A stretch of DNA of 64,000 bases, from the NCBI GenBank assembly GCA_022510385.1, contig JAFLTQ010000003.1, positions 1 through 64,000 of the forward strand. Direction: 5' to 3'. A program made the position numbers and the translations under genes. Numbering within the stretch: position 1 is the first letter of the stretch; every line of letters starts with the position of its first letter. Below the pieces are notes generated by a model, which was not told where the DNA came from, made no database searches, and saw only the letters and a program-made list of their open reading frames with translations. Positions 1-9,772 of the stretch are shown here, one piece after another. The stretch comes from Muribaculaceae bacterium. GTDB lineage: Bacteria; Bacteroidota; Bacteroidia; Bacteroidales; Muribaculaceae.

Positions 1-53
<53 letters not shown>

Positions 54-165
54 ATATAGTAGTGCAAATTTAATTCAAAAAATTTTCATAACAAAATTTT
101 GAGCTTTTATTTTCTTAATTTCTTGTCTGTTTTATCAAAGATTTATGTTAATCGCAATTTTTATT

Positions 166-173
166 TATATTTG
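166..173 (+). promoter_or_regulatory. Probable -7 box (TATATTTG) for the xyl operon
   Basis: The box matches the Bacteroidota sigma-factor consensus TAnnTTTG. It lies 108 nt before the xylB start, so the leader would be about 100 nt. The -33 box is not clear; TTTA at 142-145 is at a suitable distance. No riboswitch or regulator site was recognised in 174-281. Confidence 0.5.
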
Positions 174-281
174 CAGTAAATATGTAATGACCATGAAACT
201 CAATAGAATTTGTTGAAACTACAATTAAAGGTCCTTACAAATCAATATGGTGCAGAAAAACTAAATATATAAAAATAACCC

Positions 282-1775
282 ATGTATTTATTAGGATTAG
301 ATGTGGGGAGTTCATCAGTGAAAGCCTCAATTGTAAAAGCAGCAACCGGTGAAATCATTGCAGCGGATTTTTTCCCGAAAAGGGAAGCCCCGATAATTTC
401 AATTAAGACCGGATGGAGCGAACAAGATCCACAGATGTGGTGGGATAATCTGAAACTGGCGATTAGCGAAGTGATGAAAAAATCACAGGCGAAACCCGAG
501 GATATATCTGCCATTGGAATCTCTTATCAGATGCATGGGTTGGTTTGTGTAGATAAGGACAAAAAGGTCTTGCGTCCCGCGATAATATGGTGTGACTCAA
601 GAGCTGTGCCCTATGGTGAAAAAGCTTGTAAAGAAATAGGCGAAGAAAAATGTCTGTCACATTTATTGAATTCTCCAGGGAATTTTACTGCATCAAAACT
701 TGCATGGGTAAAAGAAAATGAGCCCGAGATTTATTCTCGTATCTATAAATTCATGCTCCCGGGCGACTACATAGCAATGCGTCTGAGCGGTGAGATAAAT
801 ACAACAATCGAGGGTCTGTCAGAAGGAATGTTATGGGATTTCAAAGAGAAAAAACCTGCTACTATTCTTTTAGATTATTTCGGTATTGACGAATCACTTC
901 TTCCCGATATTGTGCCGACATTTGGTATCCAATCAAGAGTCAATGAAGGCGCTGCCAAGGAATTAGGATTAAAAGCCGGAACTCCAATATCCTATCGGGC
1001 CGGTGATCAACCTAACAATGCTTTATCTCTAAACGTGTTTAATCCGGGCGAGGTTGCTTCTACAGCCGGAACAAGCGGTGTTATATATGGGGTTTCAGGA
1101 AAAGTAGAATATGATCCTCTCAGCCGTGTCAATTCATTTGCACACGTTAATTATACTCCCGACCTTACAAGACTCGGGATTTTGGCTTGTATCAACGGGA
1201 CCGGAATCCTCAATGCATGGATGCGGAGAACAGTAGCTCCGGAAGGGTTATCCTATGCTGAAATGAACGACCTTCTTGAGTCTGTTCCTATTGGCAGCTC
1301 CGGGGTTACAGTGATACCTTTTGGGAATGGAGCTGAAAGACTCCTTCAGAATCGTGAGATTGGATGCTCTTTCCATGGAATTAATTTCAATAATCACAAC
1401 AAAGCCACCCTACTTCGAGCCGCGCAAGAGGGAATTGTCTTCTCTTTCTGTTATGGCATGGACATTATGAGAGAGATGGGTATGGACCTAAATAAAATCC
1501 ATGCAGGAAAAGCCAATATGTTCCTTTCCGATATTTTCCGTAATACACTTGCCTCTACCAGCGGAGCAATCATAGAATTATATGAAACTGACGGAGCGGC
1601 CGGAGCTGCTAAAGGTGCCGGCATAGGATGTGGAATATACAGTGACCATAACGAAGCTTTCTCTTCACTAAAGAAATTGGCCGTTATAGAGCCCGATAAC
1701 AACCATAAAGATGAGTATCAAGAGGCTTACGAAAGATGGAAATCAATCCTATCTCTCCAACTATCAAATAATTAA
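282..1775 (+). CDS. xylB: Xylulokinase
   Basis: This is a cytoplasmic FGGY-family sugar kinase that phosphorylates D-xylulose with ATP to give D-xylulose 5-phosphate for the pentose phosphate pathway. Its 497 aa match the usual family length. The N-terminal phosphate-binding motif GLDVGSSSVKA (residues 5-15), a substrate-region motif SYQMHGLV near residue 83, and the GDQPNNAL segment near residue 241 are all visible; the last holds the expected catalytic-base Asp. It is the first gene of xylB-xylA-xylE, 40 nt before xylA, and this context separates it from glycerol, gluconate or fuculose kinases of the same fold. A -7 box at 166-173 probably drives the operon. Nothing unusual was seen. Confidence 0.95.
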   Translation: MYLLGLDVGSSSVKASIVKAATGEIIAADFFPKREAPIISIKTGWSEQDPQMWWDNLKLAISEVMKKSQAKPEDISAIGISYQMHGLVCVDKDKKVLRPAIIWCDSRAVPYGEKACKEIGEEKCLSHLLNSPGNFTASKLAWVKENEPEIYSRIYKFMLPGDYIAMRLSGEINTTIEGLSEGMLWDFKEKKPATILLDYFGIDESLLPDIVPTFGIQSRVNEGAAKELGLKAGTPISYRAGDQPNNALSLNVFNPGEVASTAGTSGVIYGVSGKVEYDPLSRVNSFAHVNYTPDLTRLGILACINGTGILNAWMRRTVAPEGLSYAEMNDLLESVPIGSSGVTVIPFGNGAERLLQNREIGCSFHGINFNNHNKATLLRAAQEGIVFSFCYGMDIMREMGMDLNKIHAGKANMFLSDIFRNTLASTSGAIIELYETDGAAGAAKGAGIGCGIYSDHNEAFSSLKKLAVIEPDNNHKDEYQEAYERWKSILSLQLSNN

Positions 1776-1815
1776 ATCACGCTAATTCAATCTAAACAAT
1801 TAATAAATCAACAAA

Positions 1816-3129
1816 ATGGCAAAAGAATTCTTCCCCGGAATCGGGAAAATCAAATTTGAGGGCACTTCAAGCTATAATCCCCTCGCTTACCGTTACTACG
1901 ACGCTGAGCGTGTAGTGCTTGGAAAGAAAATGAAAGACTGGTTCAAATTCTCTATGGCATGGTGGCACACACTATGTGCAGAGGGTGGCGACCAATTTGG
2001 TGGAGGCACCAAAAGTTTCCCCTGGAATTGCGCTGCAGATCCGTTGCAACGTGCGAAAGATAAGGCCGATGCCGGTTTTGAATTCATGCAGAAAATGGGT
2101 ATAGAATATTTCTGTTTCCATGATGTTGACCTTGTTGATGAAGGCAGCTCAATCGAGGAATATGAAAAGAATATGAAAGAAATAGTGGCCTATCTCAAAG
2201 GTAAAATGGCTGAAACCGGCATCAAGAACCTTTGGGGCACCGCAAACGTATTCAGCAATGCCCGTTATATGAATGGCGCAGCTACAAATCCTGACTTTGA
2301 TGTTGTTGCCCGTGCTGCAGTGCAATTGAAAAACGCTATCGATGCAACAATCGAACTCGGCGGTCAGAACTATGTATTCTGGGGTGGACGCGAAGGTTAT
2401 ATGAGCCTTATCAACACCGACCAGAAACGTGAAAAAGAGCACCTCGCACGCATCCTCACAATGGCTCGCGACTATGCAAGAGCTAAAGGTTTCAAAGGAA
2501 CATTCCTCATCGAGCCGAAACCAATGGAGCCGATGAAACACCAATACGATGTAGACACTGAAACAGTTATCGGTTTCTTGAAAGCTCATCATCTTGAGAA
2601 TGACTTCAAGGTAAATATTGAGGTGAACCATGCAACTCTTGCAGGCCACACATTTGAACATGAGCTTGCTGTAGCTGTTGATAACGGTATGCTCGGTAGC
2701 ATTGACGCTAACCGTGGCGATTATCAGAACGGCTGGGATACCGACCAGTTCCCGATTGATAACTATGAACTCACCCAGGCAATGATGCAGGTGATCCGCA
2801 ACAACGGTCTTGGAAACGGTGGAACAAACTTCGATGCAAAGACCCGTAGAAACTCAACCGACCTTGAGGATATTTTCATCGCCCATATCGCCGGTATGGA
2901 TGCTATGGCTCGTGCTCTCCTAAGCGCAGCAGAAGTCCTCGAGAAATCTCCTTACAAGAAGATGCTTGCCGAACGTTACGCATCTTACGATGCCGGCAAA
3001 GGTAAGGAATTTGAGGAAGGTAAGCTTTCTCTCGAAGACCTTGTGAAATATGCTAAAGAGAACGGTGAACCGAAACAGACTTCCGGCAAACAGGAACTCT
3101 ATGAGGCAATCGTAAATATGTATGTATAA
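1816..3129 (+). CDS. xylA: Xylose isomerase
   Basis: The enzyme converts D-xylose to D-xylulose in the cytoplasm with divalent metal ions. It is a 437-aa TIM-barrel protein, the standard length for the longer (group II) xylose isomerases. Visible signatures are the catalytic His in FCFHDVD (H102), the metal-ligand stretch LIEPKPMEP, the [18 protein letters not shown] region with its Glu and His ligands, and DANRGD. Codon use looks more regular than in its neighbours, as expected for a highly expressed catabolic gene. It lies between the kinase and the symporter of the same pathway. A perfect palindrome follows at 3161-3186. The identification is essentially certain from the motifs and the operon. 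Confidence 0.98.
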   Translation: MAKEFFPGIGKIKFEGTSSYNPLAYRYYDAERVVLGKKMKDWFKFSMAWWHTLCAEGGDQFGGGTKSFPWNCAADPLQRAKDKADAGFEFMQKMGIEYFCFHDVDLVDEGSSIEEYEKNMKEIVAYLKGKMAETGIKNLWGTANVFSNARYMNGAATNPDFDVVARAAVQLKNAIDATIELGGQNYVFWGGREGYMSLINTDQKREKEHLARILTMARDYARAKGFKGTFLIEPKPMEPMKHQYDVDTETVIGFLKAHHLENDFKVNIEVNHATLAGHTFEHELAVAVDNGMLGSIDANRGDYQNGWDTDQFPIDNYELTQAMMQVIRNNGLGNGGTNFDAKTRRNSTDLEDIFIAHIAGMDAMARALLSAAEVLEKSPYKKMLAERYASYDAGKGKEFEEGKLSLEDLVKYAKENGEPKQTSGKQELYEAIVNMYV

Positions 3130-3160
3130 TAAACAAGAAAATAAAAACGTTCTAAAACAG

Positions 3161-3186
3161 TATGATGGCTTATATAAGCCATCATA
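3161..3186. repeat. Perfect 26-bp palindrome between xylA and xylE
   Basis: Positions 3161-3173 are the exact reverse complement of 3174-3186 (arms TATGATGGCTTAT and ATAAGCCATCATA). As RNA it would form an 11-bp stem with a 4-nt loop. No U-tract follows (CTTAATAAAAAC), so it does not look like a simple intrinsic terminator. It could be an RNA-processing or stabilising hairpin that sets different levels of xylA and xylE, or a DNA operator. Confidence 0.85.
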
Positions 3187-3230
3187 CTTAATAAAAACTT
3201 TAAAATCTTAATTTCTAATCTTTAATTTTA

Positions 3231-4751
3231 ATGAAATCACAAGAAACAGGTAGCAAGTCATATCTTTTTATGATAGTACTTGTGGCTGTCTTCGGAGGTC
3301 TCCTCTTTGGATACGATACTGCGGTTATTTCCGGAGCTGAAAAAGGTTTGCAAGCTTTCTTCTTGGGAGCCCATGACTTTGTCTACACAGATGTCTTGCA
3401 TGGCATTACCTCCTCAAGCGCCTTGATAGGGTGTATTATCGGTAGTGCCCTGTCCGGTTTATTTGCATCACGCCTTGGGCGTAAGAAAAGTCTGTTTGTA
3501 GCAGGAATTCTGTTCCTTGTATCAGCTTTGGGTTCTTATTGGCCTGAATTCATGATTTGGGAAAGAGGAATCCCTCACATGGGCACTCTGATTGTTTTCA
3601 ACATCTATAGAGTTATCGGTGGAGTCGGCGTAGGTCTTGCATCTGCCATCTGTCCTATGTATATAGCTGAAGTTTCTCCTGCTGAGATAAGAGGTAAATT
3701 GGTTTCATGGAACCAATTTGCAATAATCTTCGGACAATTGACAGTATATTTCGTCAATTTCCTGATTCTTGGAGAACACACCAATCCTATTATTGAAAAG
3801 ATCGGTGAGACAGTCTACCAAGTAAGCTCTGCCTCAGATCAATGGACAATTCAGACCGGATGGAGATATATGTTCGGTAGTGAAGCTTTTGTAGCAGGTC
3901 TCTTCTCCGTGCTCGTTTGCTTTGTGCCTGAATCTCCACGTTATCTGGCATTAAAAGGGAAAGACAGCAAAGCTCTCGCCATTCTCGAAAAGATTAACGG
4001 CATAACAAAAGGCAAATCTATCCTCCAAAATGTTAAAGAAACATTGGTTGAAGACAAAGGAAAGCTCCTCTCATTCGGTATGCTTGTAATCTTTATAGGG
4101 GTGATGCTCTCAGTGTTCCAACAAGCAGTCGGAATCAATGCCGTGCTCTATTTTGCGCCACGTATTTTTGACTCGATGGGTATGGGAAATCCGATGATAC
4201 AAACTGTTATAATGGGTATCGTGAATATTCTCTTCACCCTTGTTGCAATCTTTACAGTCGAAAAGTTAGGACGTAAGCCATTGTTAATATATGGATCGGC
4301 GGGTATGGCTATTGGTGCACTTGGGGTAGCTTTCTCAAATATTGTACCAGTAAGCCCGATCGTTCCGGTGGTCAGCATTATGGTTTATTCAGCATGTTTC
4401 ATGTTCTCATGGGGCCCGATTTGCTGGGTGCTCATATCTGAAATCTTCCCGAACACTATCAGAAGTGGTGCTGTTGCAATTGCCGTTGCATTCCAATGGA
4501 TATTCAACTTTATAGTTTCATCCACTTTTGTACCTCTCTACAATATGTCGATGGGAGACATGGGTGAAAGTTTCGGACATTTCTTCGTGTATGCCCTCTA
4601 CGGTTCGATTTGTGTGATCGCCGCATTCTTCGTAGCAAGAATGGTACCCGAAACCAAAGGGAAATCTCTCGAAGAGATTACCAAACTTTGGGTTTCCAGA
4701 GCTAAGAAAAAAGAGAACACCGAAGAATCTGCAGCCCTCAATCTGCAATAA
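3231..4751 (+). CDS. xylE: D-xylose:H+ symporter, MFS sugar porter
   Basis: This is a 506-aa inner-membrane transporter of the MFS sugar-porter family, predicted to bring xylose in with protons. Family signatures are present: GGLLFGYDTAVISG in TM1, GRKKSL after TM2, a PMYIAEVSP motif, QQAVGINAVLYF in TM7, and PETKGKSLEEI after TM12. The length suits XylE-like members, which carry a longer first periplasmic loop. The gene starts 101 nt after xylA, across the palindrome at 3161-3186, and ends before the terminator at 4772-4814. Substrate assignment rests on the xylBA neighbours; arabinose or another pentose is the main alternative. Confidence 0.93.
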   Translation: MKSQETGSKSYLFMIVLVAVFGGLLFGYDTAVISGAEKGLQAFFLGAHDFVYTDVLHGITSSSALIGCIIGSALSGLFASRLGRKKSLFVAGILFLVSALGSYWPEFMIWERGIPHMGTLIVFNIYRVIGGVGVGLASAICPMYIAEVSPAEIRGKLVSWNQFAIIFGQLTVYFVNFLILGEHTNPIIEKIGETVYQVSSASDQWTIQTGWRYMFGSEAFVAGLFSVLVCFVPESPRYLALKGKDSKALAILEKINGITKGKSILQNVKETLVEDKGKLLSFGMLVIFIGVMLSVFQQAVGINAVLYFAPRIFDSMGMGNPMIQTVIMGIVNILFTLVAIFTVEKLGRKPLLIYGSAGMAIGALGVAFSNIVPVSPIVPVVSIMVYSACFMFSWGPICWVLISEIFPNTIRSGAVAIAVAFQWIFNFIVSSTFVPLYNMSMGDMGESFGHFFVYALYGSICVIAAFFVARMVPETKGKSLEEITKLWVSRAKKKENTEESAALNLQ

Positions 4752-4771
4752 TCTTCAGAAAATTAATAAAC

Positions 4772-4814
4772 AAGACCCCGAAGGCCGATTAAGCCAACGG
4801 GGTCTTGCTTTTTA
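4772..4814. terminator. Bidirectional terminator after xylE
   Basis: A 9-bp stem, AAGACCCCG with CGGGGTCTT, is followed by a T-rich tract on the plus strand. The mirrored A-rich side lets it also serve the converging SGNH hydrolase gene, which ends at 4846. Confidence 0.85.
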
Positions 4815-4845
4815 GAATATTCCGGAATTTTTGAAAGAAATATTA

Positions 4846-5523
4846 TTATTTCGACTTCAACTTTTTATAAAGATGAGGTGCGGTAGCTTTCCACACCTGT
4901 CGTGAAATCTGCTTCATTCCGTTAATCGAAGGATGCCCGTTTTGTTTGTCGATATTCACTAATTTCACATATGGGATATTCTCCTTTTCACAAGCTTCCA
5001 CAATTGATCCGACAACTTCATTTGACAGCTCACTATTAATAATCGCAACACACAGAGCCTCGGGATAAGCTTCCTTAATATTCTTAAACATGGCATAGGT
5101 GGCCGGTTTTACTTTATACATATCCTTTTCGTCAGCATTTCCAATCGGAGCTCCGGCCCACGAATCATTCGTACCTCCGAAAACGTATATTATGTCAGGA
5201 TTATCTCCCAGTAAGCGCGATCTTGTTAGAAAGGATCTGTCGGTATAGTCAGCTCCATTATAACCGGTGTTACATATTGTAGACCCTGAATAGGAATTAT
5301 TCAGCTCCAATTCCAGGCCGTTATCCTCTATAAGCTGATACCACCATGTCTGTGCTACAGTGTCGACGTCATTCCTGAGGTTTTTATCATACCATATAGC
5401 CTGTCCTTTAGGATTCCATCCTTCATATGTGGAATAACTGTCTCCAAGAATCGATACTTTTACCTGTGCCGATAAGATACCGGTACAAAAAATCACACAG
5501 AGTGTCAGAATAATTTTTTTCAT
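4846..5523 (-). CDS. Secreted SGNH/GDSL-family hydrolase
   Basis: The 225-aa protein has an N-terminal signal peptide (hydrophobic residues 4-17, ending near LSAQ) and so is predicted to be periplasmic or secreted. Block I of the SGNH fold is present as SILGDSYS, with the nucleophile Ser in GDSY. The Asn block reads FGGTNDSW, and the C-terminal His lies in GHPSINGM. These suggest an esterase or carbohydrate O-deacetylase, but the substrate cannot be read from sequence. The usual DxxH spacing before the His is not clear. It is a lone minus-strand gene facing xylE. Its leader is about 150 nt if the -7 box at 5684-5691 is used, and that leader contains a short ORF (5566-5649). Confidence 0.85.
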   Translation of the reverse strand: MKKIILTLCVIFCTGILSAQVKVSILGDSYSTYEGWNPKGQAIWYDKNLRNDVDTVAQTWWYQLIEDNGLELELNNSYSGSTICNTGYNGADYTDRSFLTRSRLLGDNPDIIYVFGGTNDSWAGAPIGNADEKDMYKVKPATYAMFKNIKEAYPEALCVAIINSELSNEVVGSIVEACEKENIPYVKLVNIDKQNGHPSINGMKQISRQVWKATAPHLYKKLKSK

Positions 5524-5565
5524 AAATTATAGCTTTATTTTTATTTAGTTACCATCATAATTAAC

Positions 5566-5649
5566 CTACGGCACTTGGCCATTTCGGTTGAAACCAACCT
5601 TATCATCCTTAACCGCTTTCAAAACCTTAAATTTTCTTTCTTCCGGCAT
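5566..5649 (-). CDS. Possible 27-aa leader ORF upstream of the SGNH hydrolase
   Basis: An ATG at 5649 opens 27 sense codons rich in Lys, Glu and Gly and ends in TAG, 42 nt before the hydrolase start. Its composition looks protein-like (start MPEERKFKVLKAVKDD). It lies between the -7 box at 5684-5691 and the hydrolase, so it would be on the same transcript. It could be a leader peptide, a free small protein, or a chance ORF. No family was recognised. A GGTTG-AAAC-CAACC hairpin (plus strand 5586-5599) lies inside it. Confidence 0.3.
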   Translation of the reverse strand: MPEERKFKVLKAVKDDKVGFNRNGQVP

Positions 5650-5683
5650 CCCTTCAAAAGAAATCTTTCTTTTTCTGTTATAG

Positions 5684-5691
5684 CAAAGATA
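5684..5691 (-). promoter_or_regulatory. Probable -7 box for the SGNH hydrolase gene
   Basis: On the minus strand this reads TATCTTTG, a match to TAnnTTTG. No -33 box at the right spacing is convincing. The 417-nt gap 5524-5940 holds this box, the short ORF at 5566-5649, and the gyrA promoter and leader. I see nothing supportable in 5692-5858. Confidence 0.45.
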
Positions 5692-5858
5692 ATGAAACCT
5701 TACATCATAAATCACAACATATCATTCAAAAAATAATTTTACAGTTTGTTGGGTAGAATTTTTGACAAATAAGGTGTTGGAAATTCATTAAAAGAATAGT
5801 GCAAATTTGGATGTAATATAAGTTAATTTAAATAGGTATAGATTAGTCAAGATAGCAC

Positions 5859-5889
5859 TTTCCAATATCAATAAAAATATGTAACTTTG
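5859..5889 (+). promoter_or_regulatory. gyrA promoter, -33 TTTC and -7 TAACTTTG
   Basis: TTTC at 5859-5862 and TAACTTTG at 5882-5889 are separated by 19 bp, the spacing expected for the main Bacteroidota sigma factor. Transcription should begin near 5896, giving a leader of about 45 nt made almost entirely of the hairpin at 5892-5926. Confidence 0.75.
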
Positions 5890-5891
5890 CC

Positions 5892-5926
5892 TATGGCAAA
5901 CAATGCTCCAAGGAGCATGCGCCATA
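5892..5926 (+). promoter_or_regulatory. Two-tier hairpin at the 5' end of the gyrA transcript
   Basis: An outer stem TATGGC/GCCATA (5892-5897 with 5921-5926) encloses an inner 7-bp stem ATGCTCC/GGAGCAT (5903-5909 with 5912-5918). It sits at the predicted transcription start, 14 nt before the gyrA ATG, and is followed by an A/T tract. It may stabilise the mRNA or affect initiation; the role is not known. Confidence 0.6.
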
Positions 5927-5940
5927 AAAAATTTTTATAG

Positions 5941-8436
5941 ATGCAAGGTGAAGATAAGATTATTCCGATTAATATAGAATCGGAAATGAAAAGCGCCTAC
6001 ATAGATTATTCTATGTCGGTGATTGTTTCCAGGGCATTGCCCGATGTTAGAGATGGGTTTAAGCCGGTTCATAGAAGAGTCCTTTATGGGATGAACGAAC
6101 TGGGTAATTTTTTCTCAGGCGACACAAAAAAATCAGCAAGAATTGTAGGTGAGGTAATGGGTAAATATCACCCCCATGGTGATAGCTCCATTTATATGAC
6201 TATGGTCAGGATGGCCCAAGAATGGTCGCTCCGTTATCCTCTCGTTTTTGGTCAAGGTAACTTCGGATCAATCGATGGCGACTCCCCGGCTGCAATGCGA
6301 TACACTGAGGTAAAACTCGACCGTATGGGTGAAGAAATGCTTAGGGATATCGACCGTGAAACTGTTGATTTCGTGCCAAATTTCGACAATACCCTTGTGG
6401 AGCCTGCTGTGCTCCCAACCAGAATACCTAATCTTCTCGTAAACGGAGCTTCCGGTATAGCCGTCGGAATGGCCACCAATATGCCGCCTCATAACCTAAC
6501 TGAAGCTTTAAATGCTTCAATCGCCCTTATCGACGATCCCGATATCGATATCCCGGGGCTTATGCAATACATAAAGGCTCCCGATTTCCCAACAGGAGGC
6601 GAGATATTCGGCCTTCAGGGTGTCAAAGATGCATTTGAAACCGGTAAGGGGCGTATTCTCCTGAGAGCTAAGGCAGAAATTGAAAACACGGGCACCCACG
6701 ACCAAATCGTAATCTCCGAAATTCCTTACGGTGTAATCAAAAACGACCTTGTAAAAAGCATTGCAGACCTCGCTATTGAAAAGAAAATCGAAGGTATTGC
6801 CGATATAAAAGATACATCTGCAAGAGGTGTGATGCATATAGCTATCGAAATTAAAAGAGATGCAAATGCAAATGTTGTCTTGAATAAACTCTTCAAGATG
6901 ACTCAATTGCAGACAACATTCAGCGTTAATAATGTCGCCCTCGTTAATGGACGTCCGAAAACGCTTAATCTCAAGCAACTTCTTGAAGCTTTCGTTAAAC
7001 ACAGGCATGAAGTAGTCATCAGAAGAACAAGATATGAGCTCAGAAAGGCTGAAGAGAGAGCACATATCCTAAAGGGACTGATGATTGCCTGCGATAATAT
7101 CGACGAGGTTATTCAGATTATTCGTTCTTCGCAAACCACGGAAGAGGCCCGCACCCGACTCTCTGAAAAGTTCAACCTCGACGAGGTTCAGACACGCGCA
7201 ATTGTTGAAATGAGGCTACGACAGCTCACAGGCCTCGAAATGGAAAAATTGCGTAAGGAATATGAAGATCTCATGAAACTCATCGCTCATCTTAACGATA
7301 TCTTGAATAATGACGCTGTGTGTCGTCAAGTAATGAAAGATGAACTCATTGAGATTCGCGATAAATATGGTGATGAACGACGCACTCGTATCAATCTTTT
7401 CGCCGGAGACCTTAATGCAGAGGATTTCTATCCGGATGATGAGATGATTATTACCATCTCCCACCTGGGATATATCAAAAGGACTCCTCTGAGCGAGTTC
7501 CGTGCACAACACAGAGGCGGAGTTGGAGCCAAAGGAAGCGACACCCGTGATTCCGACTTCATAGAGTATATCTATCCGGCATCCAACCATAATTATATGC
7601 TCTTCTTCACTAAGAAAGGCAAATGCTATTGGCTAAAAGTTTATGAGATTCCGGAAGGCGCAAAAAATTCAAAAGGAAGGGCAATTCAGAATCTTTTGAA
7701 TCTTGACGCCGATGATGAAGTGAATGCTTTCATAAGAATTAAGAAATTAGACGATGCGGAATTCAATAAGTCGCATAATCTTATTTTCTGCACAAAGAAG
7801 GGAGTAATCAAAAAAACCTCCCTTGAGGCCTATTCGCGCCCGCGCTCTAACGGAGTCAACGCAATAATAATACGTGAAGACGACCAGTTGATACAGGTAA
7901 GACTCACCGATGGCAATTCAGAAGTGATCATTGCCGATAAAGAGGGTCGAGCAATTCGCTTCCACGAAAGCAAAGTGCGCGAAATGGGTCGTATGTCTAC
8001 AGGTGTTAGAGGCATGACTCTTGGCGAAGAGGGCGACGAAGTTGTAGGAATGATAACCATGACAGAAGGTTCTGACCAAACAGTAATGGTTGTTTCCGAA
8101 AACGGTTTTGGAAAACGTTCTGCACTTGACGACTATCGTATCACCAACCGTGGTGGTAAAGGTGTCAAGACAATGAATATCACCGAGAAAACGGGAGCAT
8201 TAGTCGCTATCAAGAGTGTCAATGACTCCAACGATCTTATGATTATAAATCAAAGCGGCATAACTCTCCGGCTCTCGGTTGCAGGCATAAGGATTATGGG
8301 ACGTAACACTCAGGGAGTCAAACTGATCGACCTTGCAAAACGAGACGACACCATTGCATCAGTTTGTAAAGTGGCAAGCGATTCTCAAGAAGAAATCGAA
8401 GAAGAATCCTCACAAGAGGCTGCTCAAGAAAATTAA
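5941..8436 (+). CDS. gyrA: DNA gyrase subunit A
   Basis: This is the A subunit of the type II topoisomerase that introduces negative supercoils; it breaks and rejoins DNA as an A2B2 complex with GyrB. The 831-aa protein has the breakage-reunion domain with catalytic Tyr121 in AMRYTEV, and a C-terminal beta-pinwheel with [13 protein letters not shown] and [10 protein letters not shown] repeats. The latter lies where a GyrA box (RGGKG) is expected and favours GyrA over ParC. In the quinolone-determining region Ser82 is kept, but residue 86 (E. coli Asp87) is Met. The acidic tail is rich in Glu and Ser. A strong promoter and hairpin leader precede it, and a TPR gene follows after 65 nt. Confidence 0.96.
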   Translation: MQGEDKIIPINIESEMKSAYIDYSMSVIVSRALPDVRDGFKPVHRRVLYGMNELGNFFSGDTKKSARIVGEVMGKYHPHGDSSIYMTMVRMAQEWSLRYPLVFGQGNFGSIDGDSPAAMRYTEVKLDRMGEEMLRDIDRETVDFVPNFDNTLVEPAVLPTRIPNLLVNGASGIAVGMATNMPPHNLTEALNASIALIDDPDIDIPGLMQYIKAPDFPTGGEIFGLQGVKDAFETGKGRILLRAKAEIENTGTHDQIVISEIPYGVIKNDLVKSIADLAIEKKIEGIADIKDTSARGVMHIAIEIKRDANANVVLNKLFKMTQLQTTFSVNNVALVNGRPKTLNLKQLLEAFVKHRHEVVIRRTRYELRKAEERAHILKGLMIACDNIDEVIQIIRSSQTTEEARTRLSEKFNLDEVQTRAIVEMRLRQLTGLEMEKLRKEYEDLMKLIAHLNDILNNDAVCRQVMKDELIEIRDKYGDERRTRINLFAGDLNAEDFYPDDEMIITISHLGYIKRTPLSEFRAQHRGGVGAKGSDTRDSDFIEYIYPASNHNYMLFFTKKGKCYWLKVYEIPEGAKNSKGRAIQNLLNLDADDEVNAFIRIKKLDDAEFNKSHNLIFCTKKGVIKKTSLEAYSRPRSNGVNAIIIREDDQLIQVRLTDGNSEVIIADKEGRAIRFHESKVREMGRMSTGVRGMTLGEEGDEVVGMITMTEGSDQTVMVVSENGFGKRSALDDYRITNRGGKGVKTMNITEKTGALVAIKSVNDSNDLMIINQSGITLRLSVAGIRIMGRNTQGVKLIDLAKRDDTIASVCKVASDSQEEIEEESSQEAAQEN

Positions 8437-8501
8437 ACCTTACCCCGGTTAAAATAATCTAAAAATATATACGTAATAATAATAAAACAAATAGATCTAA
8501 T

Positions 8502-9719
8502 ATGAAAAAACTGATGTCATTGATGCTTTGCATCGGAGCTACCACAGCGATGTTCGCGCAGGTAACATTGGTGAAACAAGCAGAGAAGCTTTCCGGAAAG
8601 CCGGATAAACTCGAAGAAGCGCGTGGCCTAATCAAACAAGCCATGGCAAATCCCGAAACTAAAGACCAGGCTTACACTTACTATGTGGCCGGTAAGATTG
8701 AGTTGGATGCATACGACAACGGATATAAGACAAGAATGATTAATCCGGGAGATGCTTCTGCTTCTGTTGATGCGCTCGGCCAAGAACTTCTTGGTTTCTA
8801 TAATTATGCTCTACAGGCTCTCCCGCTTGATAGCCTCCCCAATGAAAAAGGCCAGGTGAAACCTAAATATAGCAAAGATCTGATCAATAAAATCAAAGGT
8901 CATCAATCCGACTTCTATTCAGTGGGTGCTGACTATTACAACGAACAGAAATTCTATCCTGAGGCTTACGATGCATTCATGATTTATGCTTCATTGCCCG
9001 AAAAATTCTTGGGACCAAACAATGGATTGATCACCCCCGAACAGGCTGCCGCCGCTTTCTTTAATGCCGGCCTCGCAGCCAATCAGGGTGGCAACATTGA
9101 TGCAAGTGCCGAAGCCTTCAAGCAGGCTCGTTTGATGGGTTATGACAAACCGGAAGCTACAATCTTTGAAATTGCTTGCTGGCAAACTATTGCACAAAAC
9201 GATAACGACAGAGCTAATGAGACTATGGCTCGAATCAAAGATGCAGCTCAATTCGGTCTTGATAATTTCGGGATGGAGAATCCTATCTTCCTCAACAATC
9301 TGATTAACGTTTTAGTCAACGATAATCAGAGTGACGAGGCTCTTGCTAAACTCAATGATCTTATTGCAGCTAATCCTGATGTAGCCAATCTCTATGGCTT
9401 GAGAGGTTATATCTACGACCGTCTTGAGAATGATGACGCTTCTGTAGCTGATTTCAGAAAAGCAGCTTCTCTCCCAACAGTAGATTTCGAAACTCTCAAA
9501 AACGCTTCCAACAAACTTTATAGAGTCGGCACAAGCAAGCTCAACTCACTCGAAGGTAATTCTCCCGAGATCAATGCAGCCCGTGAGGATGTAAAGAATA
9601 ATTATTTCCTGCAAGCTCAAAAATATGCAGAGCAAGCTAATCTGTTGCAACCGGGAGACCCATATATCCAGAATATCCTCGACAGCATCGATTATGCTAT
9701 CACAACTTTCTTCAACTAA
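8502..9719 (+). CDS. Exported tetratricopeptide-repeat protein
   Basis: The 405-aa protein begins with a signal peptide (MKKLMSLMLCIG to about residue 19, MFAQ) and is otherwise helical with TPR-like repeats. One is visible around residues 265-320 (LAKLNDLIAANPDVANLYGLRGYIYDRL), and others occur around 135-230. It is probably periplasmic and acts as a protein-interaction scaffold; no enzymatic motif is seen. It follows gyrA by 65 nt on the same strand and may be cotranscribed, then ends 53 nt before a strong terminator. The function is unknown. Confidence 0.85.
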   Translation: MKKLMSLMLCIGATTAMFAQVTLVKQAEKLSGKPDKLEEARGLIKQAMANPETKDQAYTYYVAGKIELDAYDNGYKTRMINPGDASASVDALGQELLGFYNYALQALPLDSLPNEKGQVKPKYSKDLINKIKGHQSDFYSVGADYYNEQKFYPEAYDAFMIYASLPEKFLGPNNGLITPEQAAAAFFNAGLAANQGGNIDASAEAFKQARLMGYDKPEATIFEIACWQTIAQNDNDRANETMARIKDAAQFGLDNFGMENPIFLNNLINVLVNDNQSDEALAKLNDLIAANPDVANLYGLRGYIYDRLENDDASVADFRKAASLPTVDFETLKNASNKLYRVGTSKLNSLEGNSPEINAAREDVKNNYFLQAQKYAEQANLLQPGDPYIQNILDSIDYAITTFFN

Positions 9720-9772
9720 TCAAGGAAGTTTGTATAAATAGTATTAAAAGGAGGAATCATTCCTCTCAAAAT

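Noticed and set aside
2149..2661. 170-codon open frame antisense to xylA
   Set aside because: It is fully inside a certain xylose isomerase gene, has a Cys/Ile-rich composition with no domain pattern, and lacks its own promoter box; it is a shadow of the xylA codon bias.
6517..7065. 182-codon open frame antisense to gyrA
   Set aside because: It lies wholly within gyrA, shows no recognisable motif, and has composition expected of a complementary frame.
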